A stretch of DNA of 64,000 nt from Aplectana chamaeleonis (GCA_029168955.1 JAPDOI010000010.1:3309001-3373000), one strand, 5' to 3'. Positions 32,011-43,016 are shown, counted from the first letter of the stretch. A program made the numbers and translations. The notes: a model not told the origin generated them from the letters alone.

Positions 32011-32418
32011 ACTCGATCCCGCCAGAGACCTGAATTGAAACACACTCAACGACCTTCCTTCCTGATTGACACGATCAATGAGTGGAGGCAGCAGAAATCA
32101 ATGAGCGGAGAGAGCCAAACTTTGCGGGCTCGTAGCTCCTCGGAATCAACAGCTCGGGGCTGGATATTTCACAAAGTCACTATAGAGGACCAAGAGAAAC
32201 TGACAGTGCATACCGTTTCCGTAGGCGCGTTTACCGCTCTAAACACTTCCCTTGTCAGTCCTAGCACGACTATCTTCGAGCTGCATGTTGCTACAGTGGC
32301 TGTCTGCCACTGCGGACGGGAATTTCGTTCGGGATTGGAGAGAGAAAGAATGGGAAAGTGCCAAGAATGTGGAAATTTCTTTGTGAATGTGAGACCCACC
32401 TTGAGTGTAATCAAATGA
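32011..32418 (+). CDS. exon-like ORF with CxC/CxxC cluster, family unknown
   Basis: An open frame begins directly after GGTTTTACAG, a plausible 3' splice site, and runs to TGA at 32416. It contains STARGWIFHKVTIEDQEKL, then GAFTALNTSLVS, matching both arms of I copy 1 at protein level. Further on is CHCG, then KCQECG 16 residues later, a possible zinc-binding cluster. A GTGAG at about 32387 could be a 5' splice site. There is no ATG at the start, which suits an internal exon. It could be a host exon from which the I arms derive, or part of an element. Confidence 0.35.
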   Translation, partial: TRSRQRPELKHTQRPSFLIDTINEWRQQKSMSGESQTLRARSSSESTARGWIFHKVTIEDQEKLTVHTVSVGAFTALNTSLVSPSTTIFELHVATVAVCHCGREFRSGLERERMGKCQECGNFFVNVRPTLSVIK

Positions 32419-33202
32419 GTGAACGTCAGAGAAAGGCAAAAATACCCAGCAACTGGGCTTTATTTAGAGAAAAAACCATGATATGTACTTTCTAATTGCT
32501 TATATTTGCACAAAATAAATAATGGGAGCTTTTCCCATAGAAGAGATGTGATGGCTGATATATAAAAAAGATCTCGAAACTCACAAGGAACAAAGGGAGT
32601 CGTCGAGTGATGAGCTTGTCTCTGGTGAAAACTCTGAAAAGGATAACGCTATTTTAGAGCAGAACTGTTCCAGCTGCTAAGGGTTGGAGGCAAAACTTAA
32701 TCTGCATATGAAATTATGTCTTGTTTCCTCGTTCCTCAGCTTATGCTCGTAGTGAAGTGAATTCATTGAATTCCTTTTTAATCCTTCCCCCACAAACTTC
32801 GAAGGATGTTTCTGAGCAGGCCATTCCATGTTGGGTCACTTCCTAGTTTCACGAAGGTTTCATTCGACCAGACTGCGAGCAAGAAAATACTGGGTGTATC
32901 GAGCTGCTAGCGCTAGATGCGGAAGGGTTGGCATCCATTATCAGGTCATACGAAGGCAAAAAATGTAATGCACGTAGAGAAATACGTTTTATCGTTGTGT
33001 GAAATGGTTTGTCCCTGCAGTTAGATTTATTTACAACGCTCAATATATCGGGTACTTCTCTACTAAATCCCTCTTGCTAATTTCTGTAAAATGACTCGAA
33101 TTTCTGCGCATATGGGCACTGGGTGGTGATGTCGTGCAATACTGACTAACATCGAATCCTCGTATACCATCCAACGCCTATGGCCGTTGTATCTTGACCA
33201 AA
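32419..33202. other. gene-free stretch
   Basis: AT-rich sequence with no supported gene, hairpin or bounded repeat. Confidence 0.4.
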
Positions 33203-33412
33203 TTCTTCCTTGATACGCACCAATATTCGAGCATGCTTGGGTCCCGAGATGCTGCCACGAGATTCACATTGTGTTCCACAATTCACTGTTCTCTGCGTTC
33301 GTTCATTTTCTTCCTTGATACGCACCGATATTCGAGTATGCTTGGGTCCCGAGATGCTGCCACGAGATTCACATTGTGTTCCACAATTCACTGTTCTCTT
33401 CGTTCGTTCATT
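33203..33412 (+). repeat. 105-bp tandem duplication
   Basis: Two units start TTCTTCCTTGATACGCACC at 33203 and 33308 and differ at only a few bases. The period is exactly 35 codons, so both strands keep open frames through it. I attribute those frames to the duplication. Confidence 0.85.
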
Positions 33413-33543
33413 TTTTAGTTCTGTCCTGTCCGCTCCATATGGACTAGCAAGTATCACCTTACTGGTTTTCTTTCTGTTTTATCGTTTTCCTCCGTTAATA
33501 AGTTGATCCTCACAGCTTCCACCGTTTTTTAGTATTTTGTTAA

Positions 33544-33975
33544 AGGCAGTGTCCACGATAAAATTCGTTCTCGAGTTTCAACCAGAAAACGAAGGTTCAG
33601 AGTCTGACTGTTTCATCAGTGAAGAAAGAATCATGAAAAACGCGGCGAAACATCCAAAATCAGCTCATCTTCTTGAAAGCCACATTTCAACGGTGGATCA
33701 GTTGCGCGGGCATGGGCATGAAGTAGACAGCGTGCGCAAATGCGCCCCAATGCTAAAACTCAGCCGCGCTCCAATGCTAATGTAGAAGCGGACCAAACTG
33801 TTCCTTGGAAAACTCGACCGCGAGCGTAAGGGCTAGCGCGAGCGGACTTCGGAGCCGTATTAAGCTCTTTCGAGCTCGTTTTCGTGCGTTCTTTCGACTC
33901 CAGTGCTCCAATGAGACCCTGAACTTTCGATTTCCGGCGAGAAACCGAGGACGAAATTTATCGTGGACACCGCCT
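33544..33975 (-). mobile_element. MITE family B, copy 6
   Basis: TTAA at 33540-33543 and 33976-33979 flanks ends AGGCAGTGTCCACGATAA and TTATCGTGGACACCGCCT. The interior landmark CTCGTTTTCGTGCGTTCTTT is shared, reversed, with the B members at 28.6-30.2 kb. Confidence 0.8.
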
Positions 33976-33979
33976 TTAA

Positions 33980-34576
33980 TTTTCCTTCGCTTGTTTGTTT
34001 TGATGCCGGATTTCAGTGTTCAGCTAGGCTTCGTGAACCTATGATCAGGCTACATTCCAACACCCAACAAATTGATAGGGCTTTAGTTTCGATTCGCTCA
34101 CTCCTTCCTCTCGTTTCAAGCTCCAATCAGGTGGGCGAGCCATTGGGAACTAGGAGTTATGGCGATGAATCGAGGCCGGTTCCATCAGCTAGTTAATATC
34201 ACTATACAAGTTTTCACTTGCTCGCTCTAGTATCTGGATACCATAGAAATTCGGCTACGATACCTACCTCTGGTGGGAGAAGCTTTCCTCGGAGCCCACA
34301 TGGGTAGGGCGGCATGTATAGCTTCAACTGGTTAAACGCTACATTTACTCTGGTTTGTATAACATTGTAATAGGGCATAAATATGCCACACAACTGCTTC
34401 CTTTTCTTTAACCCGCACTCTTGAGAGAGAAACTGAGTTTCCAAATACTGTTCTGTGCCGGGTTCACTCCCTAGTGAGTATAACATAAAGGCTTTCCTAG
34501 CAAACTTCAAAATTTCTGAAACTAGCAGCCAGGGTGGCTAATAAAAAAAAGCTGCCAAGACGCTACCATTCTTCTA
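33980..34576. other. gene-free stretch
   Basis: One 98-residue minus frame (34214-34510) is not recognised and has no supporting context. Nothing else is visible. Confidence 0.35.
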
Positions 34577-34944
34577 CAGTGCGTTGCAAAATTATACGAC
34601 ATACCCCAATTTCCGCGGTTCCAAACTTCGCGTCAATTAGGGGGGCAAACGGTAAACGCCAATCGATGCAGCACTCATGAAAACCCCTGGATACGAATCA
34701 TCATGAAATTAGAACCACTGGCAGGAAACTGGCAACGGAAATTGTCAAAAATGGCCGTTGCAAAACTATACGACATAGCTGACGTTCTCGCAGAGATCTC
34801 TATTCTACGCCATCTCTATCAGTTCGTTCATGGTAAGAACCACTAGAGACATCGAGTTATTAGTCTTCAGAAATGTCTTGACGCTGAACCACTTCGAAGA
34901 CTCTGTTTGGCATGTTTCAATCCAGCTTTTTGTGAACGCTCCTT

Positions 34945-35222
34945 TCAATCTGCGCCCATTCGCTTATAACGGCTAGTTTCAGCCGAGCCACACGCTCGTA
35001 TTGTCTGTTCTGAATGTAGATTCAGGGCCCAAGAATACCTCACACGTTTTCCACAGGGTTGAGGTCCTGCAAACCGGCCGGCCACTCTAGAAAACTGGCA
35101 GGATCGGCCTGAAACCAAGCCTGCGTTGTCCAACTGACAAGAAGTGAAGGCGGAAACGGACTAGAAAGAATTGGGATTGATTTTCCGGCACATTCTGATA
35201 ATCTGTGGAGTTCATAGGTCAT
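34945..35222 (-). pseudogene. Tc1-like transposase C-terminus, left arm of W
   Basis: The minus frame reads FLEWPAGLQDLNPVENV and then a stop where W of the usual NPIENVWG motif is expected. Beyond it, in another frame, QYERVARLKLAVISEWAQIE matches the usual C-terminal helix. The catalytic Asp residues upstream are absent. The paired copy is at 35500-35825 on the plus strand. Confidence 0.7.
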
Positions 35223-35499
35223 GTCACTATTAGCTTGTCCAGCTTAAACCCCTACCTGGTTCCGCGTCAATGCACTATTCTTTCCCCTCCTAAGTTCCTA
35301 CTCAAGGATAAGTTCGGGTCCTTGTGTGGATCCTTCGAAATCCTTTTTTATCGGTCGAAAGCAAGAGCAATCCGAAAGAGCTTGATCAATTCTATTACAT
35401 TTAATTATTTCTGACTAAGCATTCCAAGCATTGGAGAGATCGACAAAAGAACCCTAACTTATCCTTGAGTAGGAAATTCGGAGGAAAAAGAATAATGCA

Positions 35500-35825
35500 T
35501 TGACCCGGATCCAGGTGGGGTTTCAAGCTGGACAAGCTAATAGCGACATTAACTATGAACTCCACAGATTATCAGAATGTGCCGGAAAATCATTTCCAGT
35601 TCTTTCTAGTCCGTTTCCGCCTTCACTTCTTGTCAGTAGAACAACGCAGGCTTGGTTTCAGACCGATCCTGCCAATTTGCTAGAATGGCCGGCTGGTTTG
35701 CAGGACCTCAACCCCGTGGAGAACGTATGAGGTATTCTTGGGATATGAATGTACATCCAGAGCAGACAATACGAGCGTGTGGCTCGGCTGAAACTAGCCG
35801 TTATAAGCGAATGCGCGCAGATTGA
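35500..35825 (+). pseudogene. Tc1-like transposase C-terminus, right arm of W
   Basis: Mirror of the left arm: LLEWPAGLQDLNPVENV then TGA in place of Trp, followed by QYERVARLKLAVISECAQIE in a shifted frame. Both arms share the loss of the Trp codon, so that change predates the inverted duplication or was homogenised afterwards. Confidence 0.7.
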
Positions 35826-36190
35826 AAGAGACTTTCTCAGAAAACTTGTTTTGAAACATACCAAACAGAGTTTTCAAAGTGGTTCAGCCCCTAAACATTT
35901 CTGAAGACTAATAACTTGATGTTTCAAATGGTTCTCACCATGAACGAACTGATACAGATGGTGTAGAATAGAAATTTCTGCGAGAACGTCAGCTATGTCG
36001 TTTTCGGGGGTGCTGCATCGATTGGCGTTTATCGTTTCTCTCCTTAATTGACGCGAAGTTTGGAACCGCGGAAATTGAGGTATTTCGTATAATTTTGCAA
36101 CGCACTGTAGAAGGATTCCTCTCACAGAAAACTCCGGCTGGTGTGGGCCATTTGGAATGGAGTGGGTACTGCTAGAACCGAATTTGAACA

Positions 36191-36340
36191 ATGAATCCAA
36201 ATCTGTGCAGCTCCGAAGGGAATATTCTGGTTCTACGTCCAATAACAGTTCTAGAGATGTGCATTTCACCTGGACTGACTGGATTTTTGCACACGTTTTC
36301 ACCAATTTCGCTCACAATCTCAGCATTTTTGGCAGTCTAG
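36191..36340 (+). pseudogene. exon-like ORF related to family I arms
   Basis: A 49-residue plus frame from ATG at 36191 contains CSSEGNILVLRPITVLEMCI and then SPG. It aligns with DGHIRTLRPKMVLETFISFG in the arms of I copy 2. It lies just outside element W. Family unknown, and no I spacer motif is recognisable around it. Confidence 0.25.
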
Positions 36341-36831
36341 AATACTTTTGACAAAGGATGTGCAACTAGTGGAAGAGGAAAGGGATAAATGGAACGAGTG
36401 CTTCCAAAGAATGTCCGTGCCTATCATTGTAACGGGGCATATGCAACTCACTACATATACGCCGTTGATATCAGCGCGCTGCAAGCTCGAAAGCTTTGGC
36501 GGCCCTCATGCATCCGCCTAATTCTCAAGAAATGTCGGCTGTGAACATGTGCTGTAGTGGATTGTAACATGGGGCTCACGAACGATATAGGGCAGTTCGA
36601 CCACAATGTTTTTTGTAGTATCATAAAATTTGCCTAATCTTGCACAATGCATCATAATTTCTCAACACAAAAGGAATTTGTGGATAGTGGATGTGAATAC
36701 CTTGGCTTATACAAATGAGGTTCATGGTCCGGTTCCGAATAAAATGAATCTTTCTTACAGCTTTTACTCGCTGCATCTTCTGTGATATCTTGTAAACCTA
36801 CGCAATACTTCACAGCAATGCATATTGCTCG
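36341..36831. other. gene-free stretch
   Basis: No supported gene or bounded element. Confidence 0.35.
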
Positions 36832-37935
36832 CGTTTTCTTCTTCTTCTGCAGCCTCAAAGTGGTTTTTTGTCATAGGTTGAGGAACTGGGCGGCCTTCAC
36901 AGGATTCGTCCAAAGGTCCATTGTTGTTAAGAAGGCAGGTCTCTTCGGGCACATGAACAAGTGCGCCGTGTCGTGCCCGGGAGCACCACAGTCCGGGCAT
37001 GCGTCTGGTCGGCTGCTGTCGATCTTGTTGACGAAAGAAATGAGCAGAATATAAAGACCACAGCACAGCGAGGCAAGAGCACATCTGGCTCGCCTGCCGA
37101 GTTGAGACTCGGACTCGCGAACCCGAGGCGGCACTGCTCCTAAGATAGGGGGGTTCACAGCCGCCTTCTCCAGATATCCTAAAACAAACTGGGTATGCTC
37201 CTCACGCAGAAGACGAAGCCTTCCCATGTTGGAGTCGGCCCATCTCTGTACACCAACTTTACGAGGAGCATCTGCGAACGGCGTCCTAATCCCTATCTCT
37301 GATGGGCTTCATAAATCTCTTTGTCGGATGATTCGGCTGTCTCAGAGCATTAATATACATCTGCTGTGCCTGGAGCTCACAATGCTCCTTGACTGGCAAT
37401 ATGCAGGCCTCCGCGTGAAGATGTTCTATTGGGGAGCTCCTCGCACAACCGGTAGCAATTCTAAGCGCAGCATGCTGTCTTGCACCAGGTGCTGCCACAC
37501 TGGTGCCGCATATTTCAGAGCCAGCTGAATATTGCTCTGTAGGTTCTCAGCTGCTTCCCCATGATGTTCCTCCGAGAGCTCTCAGAAGTTTAAGCTTTGC
37601 CTTGACGACTGTCTGTTTCTGTTCCGCGTTTTTGTGGAACTTCAGTGACGGATCGAGAATAAGACCAAGCAGCTTGGGGAATCTTACTGCTGGCAAACGG
37701 TTACCATCTCATCTGACACTTGGGTAGGCACTGTGTTCCTTGGTGTTTGTTGTGAACACTAATACAGACGACTTTGCAGCAGAGACTGTGAGCATCATAT
37801 TATCGAGGAAAAGCTTCAACTCGACGAGATAGGCGCTGATCTTGTTAGCGGCTACTTGCAGGTCACGGTCCTGGCACATGATGGTGATGTTGTCGGCGTA
37901 CAAAACAATTTTTATATCCTGCGGTGGCTCGGGTA
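36832..37935 (-). mobile_element. PHD-RT retrotransposon, copy X (3' half)
   Basis: A minus-strand 5'-truncated copy. It starts within the RT just before the catalytic motif, here YADN (YADD in the best copy), at DIKIVLYADNITIMCQDRDL. It continues through the thumb (HAALRIATGCARSSPIEHLH) to the C-terminal region at 36871-37227 with SCPDCGAPGH-type Cys/His residues. Several frame changes occur between 37290 and 37720. CTTCTTCTTCTG at about 36837 is the complement of a GAAGAAGAAG tail. Confidence 0.8.
36871..37227 (-). pseudogene. PHD-RT copy X: C-terminal domain
   Basis: 118-residue minus frame with VPPRVRESESQLGRRARCAL, then ACPDCGAPGHDTAHLFMCP. The Cys-x2-Cys, His and Cys spacing is the same as in copies at 17.1 and 56.5 kb. 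Such C-terminal Cys/His clusters are common in non-LTR retrotransposon proteins and are thought to bind nucleic acid. Ends LWTNPVKAAQFLNL. Confidence 0.75.
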
Positions 37936-37985
37936 GACATTCTTGCTGCAGGTGGCACATGGGAGACCAGCAGTTCTCCGAATAA

Positions 37986-38121
37986 GGGGGCGAATAGTGA
38001 TCCGCCGCTGAAAGGCGCGGCAGCATGCAATGAAGGAGAATCGATCGTGCGGCGCCGCATGACCGATTCTCCTCCATTGCATGCTGCCGCGCCCTTCAGC
38101 GGTGGGACTCTATTCTGCCCC
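37986..38121. mobile_element. Harbinger-like palindromic MITE P, 136 bp
   Basis: TAA at 37983-37985 and 38122-38124 flanks ends GGGGGCGAATAG and CTATTCTGCCCC. Inner arms GCGGCAGCATGCAATG and CATTGCATGCTGCCGC make nearly the whole element one hairpin. A 3-bp TAA duplication and G-rich ends fit PIF/Harbinger-type insertion. It lies about 50 bp upstream of the 5' truncation of PHD-RT copy X. Confidence 0.75.
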
Positions 38122-38477
38122 TAAGGGCAAGGCTCCCTGCGCCGCGACGAATATCGGACGAATTTCCTTGCAGTGATGATTACAATTGGAGCACGTTACC
38201 GTGCGCTGCATTGCTTATTCACTTTCCGACCCATTTGTAATTTCTTTCATTCAATGCTTTGTTATCCATTTCGCTCTTCTCCTCCCAGCATTTTCCTCTC
38301 CATTCTCAACAAACCGGATTACTCTCGAGCCAAACCCCTGGTATTTTTCCAGCCAAATCTATCTTTCAAAGGTTTCCATTCAATTATTAATTCGCTGTGA
38401 TTTTCCTAAAAAGTTTGAAAACTGCGCGGTTGTTTTTAGGAATAACGACCGGGAGGTTATCATAGGGAGAAGAGCAG
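38122..38477. other. gene-free stretch
   Basis: Overlapping frames at 38173-38545 look like translation of noncoding sequence. Nothing recognised. Confidence 0.35.
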
Positions 38478-39490
38478 CATTGCCACAAAATGCTGTGGAA
38501 TTCCTTGCATGGATCTCAAAAGTTGGGCTCCGCAGAAAAGGCTAAAAGTTTGGTTTGTCGAAAAAAATGTGAAATTCCTTCTGATGGATTTGGCGGTTTA
38601 CAAAGTTATAAAATGTTGTGAAATTTCCCTTGTTGGATTTGGCAATCAAAGAATTCTTTTAAATGTGGTCAAATTGCTGCAAATCGATTTGGCAGGCGCT
38701 CCATAAATTATCAAAGTCAAATCACGCGCCTGGAGGAATTTCGCGTCGAGTTTAATTCGGAGCAGGCTAAAACAGCGACAAATCTAGCAAACATAAAAAA
38801 CGCAGCAAAGACCTCGGCAATAAGTTGCATCAAAATAGGTTCTCATAATACTTCTTAGATTTTTTTCTACTGGTATTCATTTGCACGTATTTCAGGGCAA
38901 GGCATGGCGCTGTGACCGACATGTCGACACTGCAGCCCCTTCCGTCCAACTTGGACGCTAGCACGGCCCTCCAGGTTCATGGTGACTGTTCGCACAAGAC
39001 GATTGAGAGATTTATGAACTGGAAAACAATGATGTTACTCGTTATTTTCCTATATTTTATTTATTATGTTATTGTTATTTTATTTATTATTTATTTATTT
39101 TTATCATTTCCGAAATACTGCTTGCTTATTCCTTATCAATTTTTTGTAATATTTGGGACTTTCAATGCGTTGAATAGCGAAAAAATAGTTCATTGGTAGT
39201 GGAACCGCAAGACTGCCTTCACCCGCTGCAGCGGCTTCGGCGACCGGTGTGGGCGTGACTGATCAAAGGACGCGTTAATCCCTCCAGGCGCGTGATTTGA
39301 CTTCGATAATTTATGGAGCGCCTGCCAAATCGATTTGCAGCAACTTGACAACATTTAAAAGAATTCGTTAATTGCCAAATCCAACAAGGGAAATTTCACA
39401 TTTTATGACTTTGTAAACCGTCAAATCCATATGCAAAAATTTCACCACATTTGAAAAAATTCGTTAATCGCCAAATCCAGCAAGGGGAAT
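38478..39490. mobile_element. foldback element J, copy 2, left arm, core and part of right arm
   Basis: Begins within the arm (GCATTGCCACAAAATGCTGT) and follows J copy 1 closely through the core. The outer left end is missing. The right arm is interrupted after GCAAGGGGAATTT and resumes at 40862 with CACAATATTTTGAAAG. The core frame at 38912-39199 matches that at 18098 for 73 codons before a one-base indel shifts it. Confidence 0.75.
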
Positions 39491-39730
39491 TTGGTGGTCA
39501 ATGACAAACGAGGGATCGGATTTTACAAGCTTCCCCGTTAAACTTATCAAAGCGAAATCAAGCGCGATATGGATTGGAGCGTTGCGTTCACCTAGCTTGA
39601 CCTATGTTGATTCCCTTACTAAAGCTTTCAAAAGTGGCTCAATGTTTCCCTGGGGCGCTTGATTTCGTTTTGATAAGTTTAACGGAGAAGATTGTAAAAT
39701 CCGATTCCTCGTCTGTCATTGACCACCAAA
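39490..39730. mobile_element. hairpin-ended element M, 241 bp
   Basis: TTTGGTGGTCAATGACAAAC faces GTCTGTCATTGACCACCAAA. The symmetry continues inward for about 75 bp through GGATCGGATTTTACAA and AAACTTATCAAAGCGAAATC. It lies at the left edge of the insertion that splits J copy 2. Confidence 0.75.
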
Positions 39731-39877
39731 CCGTATTTTTAATTGCTTCACTTCATTTCCTAGCCTCTTCATTACTCCAGGCCATTTTACGCCAAATCAT
39801 TTTTAGGATATTTCAAGATATTTTTGGAAACTTTTTTTTGACTTATAAATTGAATGGCATTACCAAATCGTTACTTT
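39731..39877. other. insert segment between M and K2
   Basis: AT-rich, no recognisable content. It belongs to the 39491-40861 interruption of J copy 2. Confidence 0.35.
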
Positions 39878-40861
39878 TGCCAGGAAGCTAAACTTTCAGA
39901 AATTTCACATATTTTTTCGAAGGTTCCCTTTCTGACTTCAGTTTTGCTCCACGATTTTCACATTGGAATGATGAAACATCTAACAGACGATATTGTCGGT
40001 ATTAGTGCAATTTTTGAAACCTGTGACGCACATCCATAAGAAATACCACTCATTGCCGCATTTTGTGCAATAAGTGAAAAATCGATATTATTGATCATTG
40101 ATATTCGATTTTGCATGATGAGAAGAATTTCCCAAACAAGTGACTTAGAGCCATCAACAATCGAGAATAATTGCGGCATAGTGAGCAACAGGCGAAAAAA
40201 TCGATATTATTGATTGATATTTATCGATATTGAATGCTGAGCAAAACTCCCCAACCTAGAAAATCAATCCCATCAACAATCACCACTTCTCGCCGCATTT
40301 CGTGCAGAAAGCGCGAAAATCGATAATATTGATTATCGATCGATGACGTGTCATGAGTACGAATTCTGACAAGTTCAGTACTTACCTTCGACGACCTGTG
40401 TTGATTGGCTGCAGATTCACCCACACACCCTGGTCTCCACAGCCGTAGCATGCCCAAGCAGTTTTCGTGCTCCACGGCTAATTTAAAACCCACGATTTTG
40501 AGGTACTCTTCAAAGATAAGGTATCAAGTTCAAAATGGAATAGGAGCGACCTGCATCCATTTCCAGCCTCCTGTCTGAAAATCAGTTTCCTAGCTCAATT
40601 TTAAGTGTACCAACAAGATCGTGTACGCCGTCTGAAAAAAAGAAAGGGAGATTAACAACGAAAACGCGCGATTTTTCACTTGTTTCTCGAAAATCAGTCA
40701 ACCATTACAAACCATTCTTGGGTGGTCATACGAACTTTTAGAGCTCTTTTAATGCAATTTAGAGCCAATTGCTACGTTCAGTTTTAACTGAGATTTCAAA
40801 AAAGGGGTTGCGCGCACGGCCGATTCAAACTCAAATCTGGTGCGCGCTTCGCGCGCCCCAC
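39878..40861 (-). mobile_element. element K, copy 2
   Basis: Reverse orientation to K copy 1. It starts near TTTTGCCAGGAAGCTAAA and ends GCGCGCTTCGCGCGCCCCAC, followed by AATTT. It has three units of the ATCGATAATATTGAT-type tandem repeat, against two in copy 1, and lacks MITE N. The whole interruption of J is flanked by AATTT. Confidence 0.65.
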
Positions 40862-41033
40862 AATTTCACAATATTTTGAAAGATTTGTCGACTGCCAAAT
40901 CCATCAGAAGGAATTTCACATTTTTTTCGTGAAAACCAAACTTTGAGCCTTTTCTGCGGAGCCCAACCTTTTGAGATCCATGCAAGGAATTCCAAAGCAC
41001 TTTGTGGCAACGCCAAACCTTGCACTTTGCGGA
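40862..41033. mobile_element. foldback element J, copy 2, right arm continued
   Basis: Resumes the right arm (TTGTCGACTGCCAAATCC, then CCTTTTCTGCGGAGCCCA) and stops about 40 bp short of the terminus seen in copy 1, where the reverse transcriptase remnant begins. Confidence 0.7.
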
Positions 41034-41101
41034 CTGAACGGCATTGCGGAGATGAATTGTACTAAATGTGGACTGGTTTAGCTCCTTGAACACTGCGGCT
41101 A

Positions 41102-41368
41102 ATGTTGATGAAAATTATGAACTTCTTATTGCAATCATGCGACACTGCATTGAAATGTTTGTCTCTCTTGAGCAATATACGGGGGGAAAAAGCAAGACTT
41201 CCTGCTTACCTAGCTAGACTTGGGCGTCTGAGATCGAGTGTGTGGTATGATGCTAAACTTTACAATAGTAGGGAAATTTGGGAACAGTTCAAGACAATTA
41301 GCGAGCGATACACGCGGAAAATGAAAAAATTTTACACCCAAATCGAGAAAAAAAGCTGTGGAATCTGA
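41102..41368 (+). pseudogene. RT remnant: pre-RT linker
   Basis: The frame includes ARLGRLRSSVWYDAKLYNSR, then EQFKTISERYTRKMKKFYTQ, typical of the linker between endonuclease and RT in Jockey-group elements. It is one frame off from the next segment, the change lying at the poly-A run near 41345. Confidence 0.65.
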
Positions 41369-42118
41369 AGATCGACACTCCTTCTACAGGTTCCTCAACT
41401 CGAAACTTCAAGAAAAGCCTCGTGAAGGAGTACTACATAGGCCTGATGGCATGATTCTGCGGAAGGACGATGAAAAGGCCGAGTTACTGGCAAGCGTTTT
41501 TGAAGAGGCTTTCTCTGAAGCTGCCGATACGTCGAGACATTCTGTTCCCGGCGCATTTGCCGTTATGAATGACTCATGCTGGTTCCACAGATATGAAATT
41601 TTGAATGAACTTTTACGATGGCCTAACTCTGGATCTCAAACCCCTGACGACATCCCACTTAGTTTCATCAAGAGCGTCGCCAATGAGATTTCTGGTCCCC
41701 TATAACGCATCTTTAATCTATATTTTATGACGGCTGAAGTTCCTCTGAATTGGAGGCACTGATTAGTTACTCCAATTCCAAAAAAGCCCCCGTTCACTAA
41801 CCCGTCTAACTTCAGACATATTAGTATTACATCTATTTTCTCGCGTGAAAAAATTCTCAAAAAACGGATAGTTGCACATCTCGAAGATAACCATATTATC
41901 TCCCCTCTTCAGCATGGGTTTCAGAACGGCAAGTCCACGGCGACGGCAATGATAGAAACGTTGAACAACTGGACAGCTCTTATCGATCAAGGAAAAAATG
42001 TGGACGTTGTTTATTTTGACTTCACCAAGGCTTTTGATAAGGTTCCCCATCATAAATTGTTGCAAAAACTTTCACTTGTTGGTATTCATCCGCGAATTGT
42101 CTCATTTCGTCATTTTTG
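41358..42118 (+). pseudogene. RT remnant: fingers and motif A
   Basis: One frame with two in-frame stops. It contains the linker FYRFLNSKLQEKPREGVLHR, the RT start VTPIPKKPPFTNPSNFRHIS, a QHGFQNGKSTATAM block, and motif A as VVYFDFTKAFDKVPHHKLL with its catalytic Asp. The frame ends at a shift around 42118. Confidence 0.8.
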
Positions 42119-42436
42119 ACTGATAGGACGTTTTCTGTCCGCGTTAACTCGTCCTTTTCGAATCCGCGACCCGTTCATAACGGAGTCCCACAAGGAGGAG
42201 TACTTTCTCCCATCCTTTTCAACATCTACACGTATGAAATCGCGAATTTGATCACTCACTTCGGCACCGGTTTCAGTGCTTTTGCTGACGACATCAAGAT
42301 TTATCATGAGGTTACCTCCGCTGGGGGCTGTGACTCTTTACAGCAATCAGTTAATGCTATCAACGTCTGGTCTCATGAGTGGGATCTGCCCCTATCTAAG
42401 GAAAAACCAAAATTTTCCATCTCGGTGCGAATAACC
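42119..42436 (+). pseudogene. RT remnant: motifs B and C
   Basis: Contains NGVPQGGVLSPILFNIYTYE (motif B) and SAFADDIKIYHEV (motif C as FADD), then KEKPKF just before a TTAA MITE. Catalytic residues are intact here even though the reading frame is broken upstream. Confidence 0.8.
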
Positions 42437-42440
42437 TTAA

Positions 42441-42988
42441 AGGCAGTGGTCGCGACTAAATATGCTTGTCTTTTCTCCCCTCTAAACCCTTTTCTGGGTT
42501 TAGAGTGGTAGGAGTTATCAAAAAAAATTGCAAAGAAAACGCGGTTTCGGACCAAATTTCAAGCCTAAACTTTCTTGTCATTTTATGGTGGACGAGCACA
42601 CTCCACATAATCGGCATCGATGATCTCTTATATCAAGAACATCAGCTGGATTAAAATTGAATTTCAATCAATGAACCTTCGGACTTATTCACATATTTAG
42701 TCAAAAACATTGACTGAAGTGCTTGCTCTCATTATTCAACTGTTTTTATTGGGTAAATTTGCATTAGTTTCTTCCTCTGAATGTTGATGATTTTTGACTG
42801 CTCCGTATGAGACTGCCACCTTTTTGAGAGGCGCTGTGCACGTGTGCACGAACTGGAAACTTAGGGTCTTAATAACCATAATTCTAGCCCGTTTTCCATC
42901 GCGCTACCTTCATAGTTTTTCAGCTGTTTTCGATCTGAGCTGATCTTTGTAGTGTTTTTGATGATGTTTTTCATCGTGACCACTGCCT
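42441..42988. mobile_element. MITE family B, copy 7
   Basis: TTAA at 42437-42440 and 42989-42992 flanks ends AGGCAGTGGTCGCGACTA and ATCGTGACCACTGCCT. It sits between the RT remnant and the short 5' piece of the plus-strand PHD-RT copy. Confidence 0.8.
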
Positions 42989-43016
42989 TTAACTTCAGTT
43001 ATGATATTGAAGGTAG

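Larger units (their letters stand above)
34577..36107. mobile_element. double-ended Tc1-derived foldback element W
   Basis: TA at 34575-34576 and 36108-36109 flanks ends CAGTGCGTTGCAAAATTATA. The arms 34577-35320 and 35451-36107 are inverted copies around a 130-bp spacer. The left arm alone has about 100 extra bp containing a second end-like GTTGCAAAACTATACGACAT near 34760. Each arm holds the C-terminal part of a Tc1-type transposase, reading outward, with DLNPVENV around the last acidic residue. So two 3' halves of one element are joined tail-out, with no N-terminal half. It cannot encode a transposase. Confidence 0.85.
41090..42436 (+). mobile_element. CR1/Jockey-type non-LTR reverse transcriptase remnant
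   Basis: A continuous plus-strand coding remnant, 5'-truncated, covering the pre-RT linker and most of the RT domain. It abuts the truncated arm of foldback J copy 2 on the left and a B MITE on the right. Damage is light: a frame change near 41358, stops at 41703 and 41758, and a frameshift at about 42118. The thumb and 3' end are missing. Confidence 0.85.
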
